Below are positions 11,801-19,602 of a DNA stretch of 64,000 nt, one piece after another. How positions within the stretch are numbered: position 1 is the stretch's first letter; each line of letters begins with the position of its first letter. The translations under genes were made by a program, and so were the position numbers. The DNA is taken from positions 474,219-538,218 of the forward strand of contig JAGPNK010000018.1 in assembly GCA_020746835.1 (NCBI GenBank), given 5' to 3'. Under the pieces are notes generated by a model. It saw only the letters and a list, made by a program, of their open reading frames with translations, did no database searches and had not been told where the DNA came from. The stretch comes from Stachybotrys elegans (Eukaryota > Ascomycota > Sordariomycetes > Hypocreales > Stachybotryaceae).

Positions 11801-14006
11801 GGGAGTTGACGGCCGCGACGACAGCATGCCCATCATACTCGGGCCGCGCGCAGAGTGTCTCGGCCTCGTCCCACGATAGCCCGACGGCCAGCATCGCACC
11901 CGACCCAGTGGCCAGCCGGCTATGCAGGCCACGGTAGTAGGCGATGCGGATGGCGTCGCCGGCGCGTGGCACAATGCCGGCGGCGTATGCGGCGGCGATC
12001 TCGCCCGAAGAGTGACCCACCACGGCGCGGAAACGGACACCGCTCGCGCGCAGTAGGTCGACGAGGCCGATCTGGACGGCCGTACAGAGGGGCTGCGCAA
12101 TCGTGGCCTCGGCTACGCGCGATGTCGTGTCTTCGGCAACGAGCTCCTCCATTAGGGACCAGCTGGGAGCATCGGCGCCCAGTTCCGCGAGTGACTTCTC
12201 GCATCGCTCCACCGACTCCCGAAATACCCGGGAGTGGCGAATCAGGCCGCGGCCCATCGACGCCCACTGGGCACCTTGACCCGTGAAGATGCCCAACAAG
12301 GCCGGGCATTCTTGGTTGACACGTGCCGGCCGAGATGACGGACCGAGAGGATCGGCTGGGGTGGTGGCCGTGGTGGCCGTGGTGGCCGTGGCGCCAGCCA
12401 GGAACTCATCCATCTGGGAGAGAAGCTTCTGACGCGTAGAGCCAGAAAAGGAGACGCGGTTGTTGCCAAAGTGGGTGCGTCTGCGCTGCAAAGTCCACGC
12501 AAGGTCGCCGAGGTCCATTCGCGCGTCACTCCGCAGCGCTTCGGCGTGGGCCTGTACCGATCGGACGAGGGAGGCTCGGGATTTGGCAGAAAAGAGAAGC
12601 GGTCCAACAAAGGACTGCTCTTCAGAGTGATCCTCCCGAGTGGGATGCCGCTGCTGCTCGCTGTTTTGGTAGCTCTCGAGGATAACGTGAGCATTGGTAC
12701 CGCCGAAGCCGAAGCTATTCACGCTGGCGCGCAGAGGCGAGCCCGGCGTCACCTGAGGCCACTGCCGAGCTTGGCCAGTGGGGATCTCCAAGCGGTCGTA
12801 GAAGGGAGCCACGGTTGGGTTCAGCTCCGAAAACAGCATGTTGGGCGGGATCATCCGGTTCTGGATGGCAAGCGATGCTTTCAACACGCCCGCCAGCCCG
12901 GCAGTACCCTCCAGATGGCCAATGACAGTCTTGATGGAGCCTACTAGAAGCTTGCCCGGTGGCACCTCTGGGTTTTCCAAATCGCGACCCGCGTTTTGGG
13001 GTGGAAAGAATGCATCTCTGATCGCCTGTGCCTCCACCGGGTCCCCCGCCTGTGTCCCCGTCCCGTGGGCTTCAAAGTAATGACAGCGATCGCGGCGGGC
13101 GTCCAAGCCGGCGTCTCGGTACGCCTGCAGGATCAGAGCCGTTTGGGCCGCGGCGCTAGGCACCGTGATGCCCCCTTTACCGCGTCCATCCGAGTTCACA
13201 GCGGTGCCTCGAATGAGACACTCGACATGACTCCCGTTGCGGACCGCGTCGCCGAGCCGCTGCAGCACGACGGCCGCAAAGCCCTCGCCGCGAGCGTACC
13301 CGTTTGCGCTCTTATCCCACATGCGCGAGCGTGACTCTGGTGAGAGCATGTGCAGTTTGGATTCGGCAACGTACATGGCCGGATCGAGGATGAGGTTGGC
13401 TCCTGCGATGATGGCCATGTCGCTCTCGCCGCTTCTTAGGCTCTGTACTCCTTGATGAAGTGCGACCAGTGAGCTGGAACATGCCGTATCGATTGTCATT
13501 GATGGTCCGTTGGTGTCGAGGAAGTATGAGATCCGATTGGACAGGATGCTCCGATGTGTACCGGTGGCATGCTGCTTTGGCAACAAGTCAAGATCTCGGG
13601 TCTGGATGTCGGCAAAATCGGCATTCATGAGTCCTGCCCACACCGATGTGAGTGATCCTTGTAGCTGATCAAGGGGCAAGCCAGCCGACTCCAAGGCTTC
13701 GTAGACTGTCTCCAGAAGAATGCGTTGCTGGGGATCCATCGCTGCAGCCTCAGGGGGGCTGATATGGAAGAAGGAGGCATCGAATAAGCGAATATCTTCC
13801 TTGAGCAGGTAGCCCTTGCTCTGGACGTCTGTACTCCCGTGATGCTCGCCATTGCTATGGTAGAAACTGTGCATGTTGAGCCTTTGGGGTGGAAATGTGC
13901 AAAGCACATCTTTGGGGTTCCTGAGAAGCTCCCACAGCTTTGCGGGAGAGTCTGCCGCACCCGGAAAGCGGCAAGCAGAGCCGATGATGCCCACTGGTTC
14001 CGCCAT
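5889..14006 (-). CDS. Highly reducing PKS derived from a PKS-NRPS hybrid, truncated in the C domain
   Basis: Intron-free 2705-aa iterative type I PKS. Approximate domains: KS 1-440 (DTACSSS, Cys near 172; EAHGTG; GHLEGTAG), malonyl-CoA AT 570-880 (FTGQGAQW; GHSSGE near 663), DH 950-1280 (HVFQGQVVLPG, His near 997), C-methyltransferase 1400-1600 (ILEIGAGTGG near 1472), a long central region with no NADPH-binding ER motif, KR 2195-2390 (VGLNGDLGQSICG), ACP 2490-2560 (LGFDSLL, phosphopantetheine Ser near 2524). The KR and ACP sequences resemble PKS-NRPS hybrids more than stand-alone HR-PKSs. After a Ser/Pro/Asp-rich linker, residues about 2665-2705 begin a condensation domain (VEKLSFAQARLWRLG) and then stop. 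Glu and Thr-Ala-Thr repeats lie inside DH and AT flanks. It should make a methylated polyketide with the divergent reductase at 14686. The release mechanism is not encoded here. Confidence 0.93.
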   Translation of the reverse strand: MAEPVGIIGSACRFPGAADSPAKLWELLRNPKDVLCTFPPQRLNMHSFYHSNGEHHGSTDVQSKGYLLKEDIRLFDASFFHISPPEAAAMDPQQRILLETVYEALESAGLPLDQLQGSLTSVWAGLMNADFADIQTRDLDLLPKQHATGTHRSILSNRISYFLDTNGPSMTIDTACSSSLVALHQGVQSLRSGESDMAIIAGANLILDPAMYVAESKLHMLSPESRSRMWDKSANGYARGEGFAAVVLQRLGDAVRNGSHVECLIRGTAVNSDGRGKGGITVPSAAAQTALILQAYRDAGLDARRDRCHYFEAHGTGTQAGDPVEAQAIRDAFFPPQNAGRDLENPEVPPGKLLVGSIKTVIGHLEGTAGLAGVLKASLAIQNRMIPPNMLFSELNPTVAPFYDRLEIPTGQARQWPQVTPGSPLRASVNSFGFGGTNAHVILESYQNSEQQRHPTREDHSEEQSFVGPLLFSAKSRASLVRSVQAHAEALRSDARMDLGDLAWTLQRRRTHFGNNRVSFSGSTRQKLLSQMDEFLAGATATTATTATTPADPLGPSSRPARVNQECPALLGIFTGQGAQWASMGRGLIRHSRVFRESVERCEKSLAELGADAPSWSLMEELVAEDTTSRVAEATIAQPLCTAVQIGLVDLLRASGVRFRAVVGHSSGEIAAAYAAGIVPRAGDAIRIAYYRGLHSRLATGSGAMLAVGLSWDEAETLCARPEYDGHAVVAAVNSPTSSTLSGDAGVLERVEAELRAGGTFARKLKVNMAYHSHHMDACAPAYLASIRRCNIQVQQPPDGCVWVSSVRGDVDAVLANDDDGSGLPTVRDQYWVDNLTNPVLFAPAVGCSLWRGGPFDAVIEVGPHPALKGPVTDILKTSLGASLPYAGVMQRQRDEVEAFSGSLGYLWEQFGSAASIDFDGYRQAFSALDAPRPRLVKGLPAYSWDHEKVHWMESRLSRNFRLGDRPIHGLLGRRAPDDTPSLMRWRNVFRLSEMSWVKGHVFQGQVVLPGTAYVSAVTEAVKVLAGASSVKVVDLLDVVLHKAVVLGERGTCEFTTNMRLLHRSSHLLSAEFFFTVVQSDSDAAPDTTCSGRVDVHFEEEEEEEEEGESLLPSLLQAPPNLCAIDVDLFYSSLKNLGLAFNRPFRGTKTAQRALGYASTSASWDEEDGDMSLGTHDEPCSLHPAVLDTALHALFAAFASPNTNQMWTPYLPVAIRRASIVLRDCPGTGSAMSSPHSPGSPSIEAHVFAQITASSPKRFEGDVQVRFGDSNRVAVQVEGVTMRAMADQAGPLDDDTVLFSTTRWVADIANGVDNVLPVEGASEQEHSHDDSVIEGMGRTALYYYRRLLEQLSTSQIQNAAWHHQMYVESAQHWVDEVRAGRHPTIKREWLQDREDMIRRIRDKFPRSIDIMLMNAVGESLVPIIQGEKQPLEVMIDNDMLTRFYVEGHGLHLMNDHIARAVSQIVHRYPRANILEIGAGTGGTTRSVLRVIGNTFGHYTFTDVSPGFFERAAERFSDQIRRRNMTFHVLDIERDVIDQGFSEGTYDVIVAANVLHATEHLEATLQQVRRLLKPGGYLVMMEITGDLMRLGFILGVLSGWWLGPRIGDEGRKWAPGISTPQWHDLLRRTGFSGVDSTASDNPVAENHYLSTLVTQAVNHRVEQLRSPLSHLATVPAPYDVAKLLIIGGKTPAVSRLARDVELNLASWAGVTIEIVSGVDEVDLDPDEHVSAISLTELEEPLFGSDNLMTAARLERLQVFLQRAGSILWVTAGLRGSNPQANMFQGLARAVRAEQRDINLQLLDVGSQPDDADSFHIASAFVRLALSGQRGPLGTMDREPVLWTTESELALDAGTLLIPRLVPDEARNQRYRAARRIVTKQIDSESIPHWDLEAEYTEDGTMLLAGLEHTLTRRLAWSRASNSIPQVQMHVQLSTALLLPEHQRYLCYGSVAGSPAFAITPSSGSVVLVDTSETIPFLYGDSESKSPAISQASKILEALAGQVVARSLIQRVPRRGPVLLHEPPEKLARAIAGCRLWRDRQLYYTSSSSLPDSTVVPKGWIVVSDYETSSSIRQKLPDNIAAIVDFSALRPGTRLNLGSLLPAGSVKIQFEPAFLDTDSGTLTDAYADAMILIHSQATTGEDHRNTQLIPRNTIPGLPSSYLSYPSIVDWRVGDAGGNDKLTVHVKPLDASGIFSSTKTHLMVGLNGDLGQSICGYVAENGARHIAITSRGGEVNPEWLEAMQRQGVNVKVYAMDVTNRHDIRATVEQMRSDGMPPIAGVSNGALVLRDKLFLNMDADGLNETLQPKVHGSQNLNDLFSEHLDYFVLFSSLATVAGNAGQSNYHAANMFMAGLVTNRRARGLAASVMHVGVVADAGYVTRQGRQLLEHLRKQFFMGISESDAHQLFAEAVLASPADSGLAFDICMGLEPFPDRPGDADLRRPPWVHDPRLSHFVLVQPDENQQALRQMGGHVDGQAGASLKQEMDAASNLQGAEEALQDGFLAKLRAMLQLNIGSINVHAPLLELGFDSLLAVETRTWFQREVSVDIPVLRFLGDNTIHQICIDAAAKYLASRSADIPDAAPGPGSDLGSATISDSSAPSTTTPRPGSSSTSSIPPSIDLPEDRDLKAEELLPACENDADNEDGGNSASPAPKMHNLPKEKWGRDVYQVEKLSFAQARLWRLGQALDDSTASNIGVAFTIKGLMRTG
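10685..10713. repeat. (TTC)n microsatellite inside PKS DH region
   Basis: About nine TTC units on the plus strand encode an uninterrupted run of about nine glutamates in the PKS, between the two halves of the dehydratase region near residue 1100. It is likely a variable-length surface loop. Confidence 0.8.
12357..12392. repeat. 9-bp tandem repeat inside PKS KS-AT linker
   Basis: Three to four copies of GGTGGCCGT on the plus strand encode repeated Ala-Thr-Thr in the linker before the acyltransferase. The frame is kept. Confidence 0.75.
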
Positions 14007-14306
14007 ATTTGTGTGCTTTCGGCTCGAAGCAGTTTCGAGTGAGAAAGAAAATTAAAAGGCCAGAAGGTCACCAGATGAGAAAGAAGCCTTTGATTATCCA
14101 GTATCAATCGCAACCACTCACGGAATGACCATGACCTTACAGCTCCAAGCGGGATACTCAACCGCATGTAATAAGTGTTTTGTGCCTCGTCTTTCAACTG
14201 CCGTGTTACATCGACTCCGTCGTGTTGCTTCCTTTCACATAGTCAATAGGAAAAGAGGAACCAAAATGCCAGGTTGATCTATGATTATCTCCGGCCTTTC
14301 TCTGTT

Positions 14307-14357
14307 CCCCGCTCCGTTCCGCGCCCCGCTCCGTTCCGCGCCCCGCTCCGTTCCCCG
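14307..14357. repeat. Three 17-bp tandem repeats rich in CCG/CGG triplets
   Basis: Units CCCCGCTCCGTTCCGCG occupy 14307-14323, 14324-14340 and 14341-14357. The first two are identical and the third differs at one base. On the minus strand each unit reads as CGG triplets spaced five bases apart. Zn2Cys6 proteins bind CGG triplets, and one is encoded in this cluster, so the array is a candidate operator. Confidence 0.8.
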
Positions 14358-14652
14358 TTTCGCCTCCGCAATCTACGGGGACATTGCTGCATGTTATCTC
14401 CGAGCTTCCAATTCCGCTGAGCTGTGCGCACAGCTCACCTGGGTGATGACAGGTAGCCATGGGTGTTGCGTGCTAGACAATAGCGTTATATTGGATCGAA
14501 GCCATTCACAAGGCTATTCCAACCAAGTCTCCCCTGGACAGCTCCTATGTCCCTACCAAGAAAGACTACTCGACGGAATCTAGATGATTCTTCACGCACG
14601 AAAAGCATACTCGGTCTCGCTCGCACTCAGTCTTGTCCTCACAGTTGATGGT

Positions 14653-14667
14653 ATTTGAATTTCAAAT
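14653..14667. promoter_or_regulatory. ATTTGAA-T-TTCAAAT inverted repeat before trans-ER start
   Basis: Perfect 7-bp arms around one base, ending 18 bp before the reductase ATG at 14686. It could be a protein site or a 5'-leader hairpin. AT-rich chance palindromes of this size are possible. Confidence 0.35.
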
Positions 14668-14685
14668 CCAGATAGCCCCATCGAA

Positions 14686-15798
14686 ATGACAAAGACGGTG
14701 GCCCTCCCAAACACCCAACGAGCTCTCAAAGTCCACGGCCCCGGGGATGTGCGGCTTGAGGATGAATGCCCCATGCCATCATTGGAGAACGACCAGGTCT
14801 TGGTACAAGTGAGATGTGTGGCGATTAACCCGGTTGATGCAAAGGTGCTCTACCAGGGCCCCATCATCGGTGCCACCCTGGGGTGTGAGTTTTCGGGCAA
14901 TGTGGTCTGGGTGGGATCGGCAGTCGGGAACAAGCGTCTGGTAGTGGGAGCAGCTGTATTCGGGTGTGTATACGGTAACCACCCAGGCCAGCCGGACAAT
15001 GCCGCATTCGCTGAGTTCGTGGCTGTGGCCGGGGATCTGGTGTACCTGCTGCCCAATCACTTAACCTACCAAGAGGGTGCCACCATCGGAGTCTCCCTAC
15101 CGACCGTGGCCATGTCAGTCTACTACCCATGGAAGTTCCCATTCCCATGCCCAGAGTCCGTACATCAAGATCCGCAGTCATCGACGGCACTAAACGACAC
15201 GCAGCAACACGTGCTCGTCTACGGCGGCAGCACGGCTATGGGCACCATGGCTCTGCAGCTTCTCCGTCTCTCGGGACTGGTCCCCGTGTGTACCTGTTCT
15301 CCGCGGAACTTCGCCATGGTCAAGGCCTTGGGAGCCGCCGAGGCCTTTGACTACCACCATCCCAACTGCGGTGACAGCATACACCAGTACACGGGCGGAA
15401 GGCTGGCCTATGCGCTCGACTGCATCACCGACCTATCCTCTATGCGAATCTGCTACGCAGCGCTGGGCACCGGTGGCGGCAGATACATGGGCTTGGACCC
15501 TTTGCCTCTTCGGGGTCACACGCGTCGTGATGTCAAGCCCGATTGGACCCTCGTTTTTACCATGTTCAACAAGCCTCTCAATGTCGGCCGTCCCTTCTCA
15601 CGTCCAGCGAGGCCTAAAGATAGAGCCTTCGCCGAAGGCTGGTACAATGCCACACAGCCGCTCATTGACATGCCCGATCTTATCAAGCCTCATCCCATTG
15701 ACCTAGGTACTGGCGGGCTGCACGGAGTGGTTCAAGGTCTGAATCGTATGCGTAAAGGAGAAATTAGCGGGGTGAAACTGGTTTATAATATAATATAA
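14686..15798 (+). CDS. Trans-acting enoyl reductase (LovC-type MDR family)
   Basis: Single-exon, 370-aa zinc-free medium-chain dehydrogenase/reductase. The N-terminal catalytic domain opens with QRALKVHGPGDVRLEDECPMP and has INPVDAK and LGCEFSGNVV, typical of stand-alone ERs paired with PKS-NRPS enzymes (LovC, TenC, ApdC group). The nucleotide-binding motif is VLVYGGSTAMGTMALQLLRL at about residues 182-201. Zinc-ligand cysteines of alcohol dehydrogenases are absent. The C-terminus GLNRMRKGEISGVKLVYNI is the family ending. It would use NADPH to reduce selected enoyl intermediates bound to the ACP of the PKS at 5889-14006, which lacks its own ER. The divergent shared promoter supports that partnership. 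Length is as expected, and the ATG at 14686 is the only sensible start. Confidence 0.92.
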   Translation: MTKTVALPNTQRALKVHGPGDVRLEDECPMPSLENDQVLVQVRCVAINPVDAKVLYQGPIIGATLGCEFSGNVVWVGSAVGNKRLVVGAAVFGCVYGNHPGQPDNAAFAEFVAVAGDLVYLLPNHLTYQEGATIGVSLPTVAMSVYYPWKFPFPCPESVHQDPQSSTALNDTQQHVLVYGGSTAMGTMALQLLRLSGLVPVCTCSPRNFAMVKALGAAEAFDYHHPNCGDSIHQYTGGRLAYALDCITDLSSMRICYAALGTGGGRYMGLDPLPLRGHTRRDVKPDWTLVFTMFNKPLNVGRPFSRPARPKDRAFAEGWYNATQPLIDMPDLIKPHPIDLGTGGLHGVVQGLNRMRKGEISGVKLVYNII

Positions 15799-16183
15799 GA
15801 AAATGTTAGTTATATAAATAGGTTCTCGTTGTTGTTCTTCTCTACAGTTTACGACTGCATTGGTGGCCAGGGCACTAGGCACTACCTCTATTGTTTATTT
15901 GCTCTCTACTGCTTATACCCCACACTACACACTCTTTTCCTCATTATAACTATAAATAAATAACTAACTTACAGTATTGCGGTTTTATGCAGTATTAAGG
16001 TATATTAATAAAGGTTATGGAATTGCCTGGCCTGTCTATCTGCGAGTCGTGCAACCCCAAGCCGATCTGATGGATCGAGAGATCGGCAAGGTGCAACCTT
16101 GCCACGCGGGGCTACAGCGGCACAGCGAGACCATCAGTCATGGCATTCTCTCCTCCTCATCTTACTGCAACGCTCGACTGACC
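15799..16183. other. AT-rich convergent spacer
   Basis: Spacer between the 3' ends of the reductase and the leftward DUF3176 gene. The first half is A+T-rich with several polyadenylation-like stretches. No gene is seen. It probably marks the right border of the first PKS cluster. Confidence 0.4.
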
Positions 16184-18214
16184 TCACCTTGCTTCTACAT
16201 CAGGTGCAATCTCGCGAAAACATCCATCTCGAAGCCCGACATGGACACTCTCCGCCATCCTCTTCAAGGCAGACAGACTCTGCAGATCCCCCTCCTCGAC
16301 CCCTCGGCCCTCGATGTGATGCAGTAGAGCTGCTAGACTCGACGACTTCCACGCCTCCACCTTTCCCCTGGAGCTCGCTGCCATCGTCGCAGCCAATAGG
16401 ATAGTGGCCGAGGCAAACAGGACGAGCGGCAGCGTCATCCACTCCCACTGCACCTGCATGTACGTCTCGCTCCCCAACGCCATACCGTTGACGAGAACGT
16501 GACTCGACGACGCCCGCATCTGCTCCGTCGTGCTCTTTGCGATTCGCGCAAACGTGTCGGGTAGGTTTCGATTGTGAAGAACCGCCTCGAGCAATTCCAG
16601 GATGCCGTGCTCCTCCTCGGGCGAGACGCGGAAGTCGTCGTTGCCCAGCACGCTCGTCACGTTCAGGAGGTGCCTCAGGAACCTCTTGATATCCAGCATT
16701 GCCTCGCTGTCAACCATAAAGTAAGGGTTGCCCGGGAAGGAATCTCTGTCCTCCAATGCGACCTGCCGGATCTCCGCACGTCCTTCCGATGTGTGGATGT
16801 AGTGAGGCAACCCTCCTGGGTGCATCACTGTCCTCAGTTTGTAGATGGATGACGGGGCTTGCGTCTGCAGCGTTCCATTACGCACTTCCAGCGTATCGTA
16901 GACCTGGCCGCACCAGTAGATGCCGCAGGCATTCACTTCGGGCTTCAAGCGCTCAAGCGTCAGCCGAGGCATGCCCGGCTTGGATATGTCGAAGTATGTT
17001 GCGTAGGCTATAATTCTCACAACCCAGTCTGGCTCATCGTCGAACAGGTTCCCCAGATGATCAATGTCATTGGACAATGGGATCAACTTGGCCCTCGTAA
17101 ACTGATTTGCATACTCGGTTTCGCGCTCGCCAGTACCAGGAAGGGTCAGTGTCTGGATGTAGGTGTTGAAGCTCACGATATCCTCGACCACATATGTGCA
17201 ATTTGTGGTAGTGAAGCTCCAAGGCTCATCGTTCTCTGGTTCTAGAGGACCTGGCGCCGTCTCACAAGCTACTTCGACTTGAGAGGTAATATCTCGGCAT
17301 TCGCTGCACAGTCCCAGAGTAGTAATCGGACTGGTCCATTCGCAGTTCGAAGTTGTGCAGGTGATCTCCATGGGCCAGTCTTCCAGCCGATATATTCCGT
17401 TGACAATGGATGCCTGTAAGCTCAGAGGATCGGAATCGGCCAGTGCCTGAGCTGTCGCAAACGTCGCTGTCCCGTTCCCCAGCGGCGCCGTTCGCGTAGA
17501 GCACGATAGGATCTGGTGCACGAAGGGATCTAGCGCAAGCACCCCTATGGTGAGGATAGATGCGAAGACGGATATCCGGCCGAAGTGGACAGGCCTCATC
17601 AGCAGCTTCAAAGAACCCCATGGGCCGCGAGACGCCTCGTCAAACCGTTGGAAATGGCTCAGCGGCAGAGAAGACGAGCTGAATCTGATCCATTTCACCT
17701 GACTGATGCATTCTGCAACTGGCGCAAGCAGTGCCGACTTCGATATTGCCATGAAGACCGAGATCATCGAATTGGGCTGAATAGGTAGAGGCCAGTCGGA
17801 TAGAGCCTGAGCATTGATGCTGGCAAGCAGTGTGACAGCAGCAGACAGGAAAATGAAGCCAACAAAGAGACAGGAGATTTCCCAAACCCAGGGGTTGTCC
17901 CTGACAATCCCCCATAGCCTTGCAGTATGCAGACATGGCCTGCCTCCCAGTTTGCTGCTGATTTCTGTCACTCTTTTTGTCGAAATGACAGCGGATTTCT
18001 CAATTGAAATAGAACGCGCGGGTGACATGGTGGAGAGGCTCTGACAACCACTGAAGAGTTCCTCTGAAGAATGTACCATAGTAACAGAAGCTGGCAATAT
18101 CTCCGAGGAGTCTGTGCCAGAGCAATCGTCTATGTACCTGTGGCTCTCCATTGCCTGACGCAACTCGGCCAACAATATGACAAAGAGTCGTTTGGATTGA
18201 TAGGGTAGAAACAC
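16184..18214 (-). CDS. DUF3176-like fungal membrane protein
   Basis: Intron-free frame of 676 codons. ATGs at 18214 and at 18151 (MESHRYIDD) are both possible; the second gives a more usual hydrophilic N-tail. TM segments lie around residues 108-132 (VWEISCLFVGFIFLSAAVTL), 145-165 and 210-232 (FASILTIGVLALDPFVHQIL), with a fourth near the C-terminus (MTLPLVLFASATILLAATMA). Between the third and fourth is a long extracytoplasmic domain with paired cysteines (CTTSNCEW, GLCSECRD) and N-glycosylation sequons. This TM-TM-TM-large-loop-TM plan, with a short basic tail rich in S/A, is that of the fungus-specific DUF3176 family. Function is unknown. Membership of either PKS cluster is not supported. 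Confidence 0.75.
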   Translation of the reverse strand: MFLPYQSKRLFVILLAELRQAMESHRYIDDCSGTDSSEILPASVTMVHSSEELFSGCQSLSTMSPARSISIEKSAVISTKRVTEISSKLGGRPCLHTARLWGIVRDNPWVWEISCLFVGFIFLSAAVTLLASINAQALSDWPLPIQPNSMISVFMAISKSALLAPVAECISQVKWIRFSSSSLPLSHFQRFDEASRGPWGSLKLLMRPVHFGRISVFASILTIGVLALDPFVHQILSCSTRTAPLGNGTATFATAQALADSDPLSLQASIVNGIYRLEDWPMEITCTTSNCEWTSPITTLGLCSECRDITSQVEVACETAPGPLEPENDEPWSFTTTNCTYVVEDIVSFNTYIQTLTLPGTGERETEYANQFTRAKLIPLSNDIDHLGNLFDDEPDWVVRIIAYATYFDISKPGMPRLTLERLKPEVNACGIYWCGQVYDTLEVRNGTLQTQAPSSIYKLRTVMHPGGLPHYIHTSEGRAEIRQVALEDRDSFPGNPYFMVDSEAMLDIKRFLRHLLNVTSVLGNDDFRVSPEEEHGILELLEAVLHNRNLPDTFARIAKSTTEQMRASSSHVLVNGMALGSETYMQVQWEWMTLPLVLFASATILLAATMAASSRGKVEAWKSSSLAALLHHIEGRGVEEGDLQSLSALKRMAESVHVGLRDGCFREIAPDVEAR

Positions 18215-18827
18215 TAATCCAATATGTGAGCCGACATCAAAGAAGCTCTTTGCAAAAGGCTTTGAAAATTGCTAAAAATAGGAGATTTTGAAGATTATTG
18301 GTGCCCTGCGATGGCAATGCCAGAAAGCTGCAATCCATCATCTATAAACTGGTGAGGTATTATCCACCCACCTCCTTTTTAGCCCTACCCAGGAGACGGT
18401 TGGACCAAAATAGGCAGAGGAGCCTCTTTTGTCAATGGGTGCGGTTGATGGCAGGCTTTGGATATGCACGCCACTCGAAAATACACTGGAGACCCGTCAG
18501 CTCTGCAGTAGAAGGCCTATTTATGTATCTCTGATGGCTGCATGGAAATAGTACTCTAGCCGATATTGGTCAGGGGCTCGCAGATTGCACCGATCTCACC
18601 TGCTTATGCGAAATTGCCGACAAGACTGCATAGATACGACGTTTCTCCGTGTGCGGTTTCGCTAACCAGATTGTGGTGCTAAATGGAACGAATCTTATGC
18701 CTGCTTTGAGAAAGAGGGGCTGGGACGTGAAAAGGGGCAAACCCGTTGCGGTTGTGCAGCTATTTGTCTTGAAGTCGGCGCTTCCTCGTCAGGATATCTC
18801 CAATCATTTGTCTTTGAACAAGTAAGC
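18215..18827. other. Intergenic region, divergent promoters
   Basis: Spacer between the leftward DUF3176 gene and the rightward secreted-protein gene. A frame open before 18821 ends at a good donor (GTAAGC at 18822) but holds no ATG, so no upstream exon is proposed. Confidence 0.35.
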
Positions 18828-18839
18828 ATGGCTAAGGAG

Positions 18840-19416
18840 ATGCGTGTTAGATTCGCCATGCTTCTTCTATTTCCCCTATTACTATTTTGATTCTCTGCCG
18901 CACAGGGCCCGACCCCAATATACATCGACCTTGTGCCAGGATACACCAACCTCTCCTCATGCGCAGAAGGGCCTCTCAGAACCATTGTGCGGTACATGAC
19001 TTACGGATGCGGAGACGGCTCACGGCTCACGTCGTATCGCTGCTTCTGCACTCAGAGCTACAGCAAGATGGGGTGGGATATCTCGACCTCTGTGGCAAGG
19101 GAATGCACCCACGACAGGGCGCAAGTAACGAGCGCGCTGCAGGTCTTTCATGATTATTGTGAAAATGGGACTTCGCAGCTTGATAGCATTACGATAGCAC
19201 CGACAGCAAGTAAGTTGCCAATATGGTGGTCGCTGAGGGCCTCTTTTGACATATCAAGCACCTACGTCCGATCCGATACTCTCCAGCCTGATGGCAGAAT
19301 GGAATGTGACGGGACAATTTTTGACAGAGTCAGGCGCAGAAAGCCGGAAGAGCCTGAAGGCGCTGTTATATCTTCAACTGGTATTTATTATGTTGTTATC
19401 ACGATGGTGGATGTGA
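18840..19416 (+). pseudogene. Cys-rich, probably GPI-anchored secreted protein with in-frame stop in signal peptide
   Basis: From ATG 18840 (in-frame ATGs also at 18828 and 18858) the frame reads MRVRFAMLLLFPLLLF, an ideal signal-peptide core. It then meets TGA at 18888-18890 and continues in the same frame FSAAQGPTPIYIDLV. The mature part has a small cysteine module (SSCAEGPL.., YGCGDG, YRCFCTQ, ARECTHD, FHDYC), like a widespread group of fungal wall proteins. An intron 19210-19258 (GTAAGT..CAAG) joins APTA to TPTSDPILSS, and the C-terminus KALLYLQLVFIMLLSRWWM looks like a GPI-attachment tail. Stop is at 19414. No intron with usual signals removes the TGA while keeping a signal peptide. It may be a recent pseudogene, a readthrough gene or a sequence error. 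Confidence 0.55.
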
Positions 19417-19602
19417 GCCTGTTTGGTAGCATCCTGTAAATACCATGGATAGCACGTGTTCAAGCGTCCCTTCGTGAATGGGTGCGCCGCATCACATGAT
19501 GAGAGGCTAAGCGTGAGCTAAATATTGCTGAGGAGAACCAAGCGACATCTCTGGCCAGGCGTCGCAGTATTCCTTCCGATCACACTGCCGCTGTATTGAG
19601 CC

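Larger units (their letters stand above)
14007..14685. promoter_or_regulatory. Divergent promoter of truncated PKS and trans-ER
   Basis: This 679-bp spacer must contain the promoters of both the leftward PKS and the rightward enoyl reductase. It holds the three-copy 17-bp repeat at 14307-14357 and a 7-bp inverted repeat at 14653-14667 close to the reductase ATG. Co-regulation of the two enzymes from one region fits their predicted joint action. Confidence 0.6.

Noticed and set aside
14281..14583. A 100-codon open frame across the PKS/ER promoter
   Set aside because: It is created by the CG-rich tandem repeats and matches nothing.
18666..18821. Upstream exon ending at GTAAGC (18822) for the secreted Cys-rich protein
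   Set aside because: The frame that would join has no ATG and no signal peptide.
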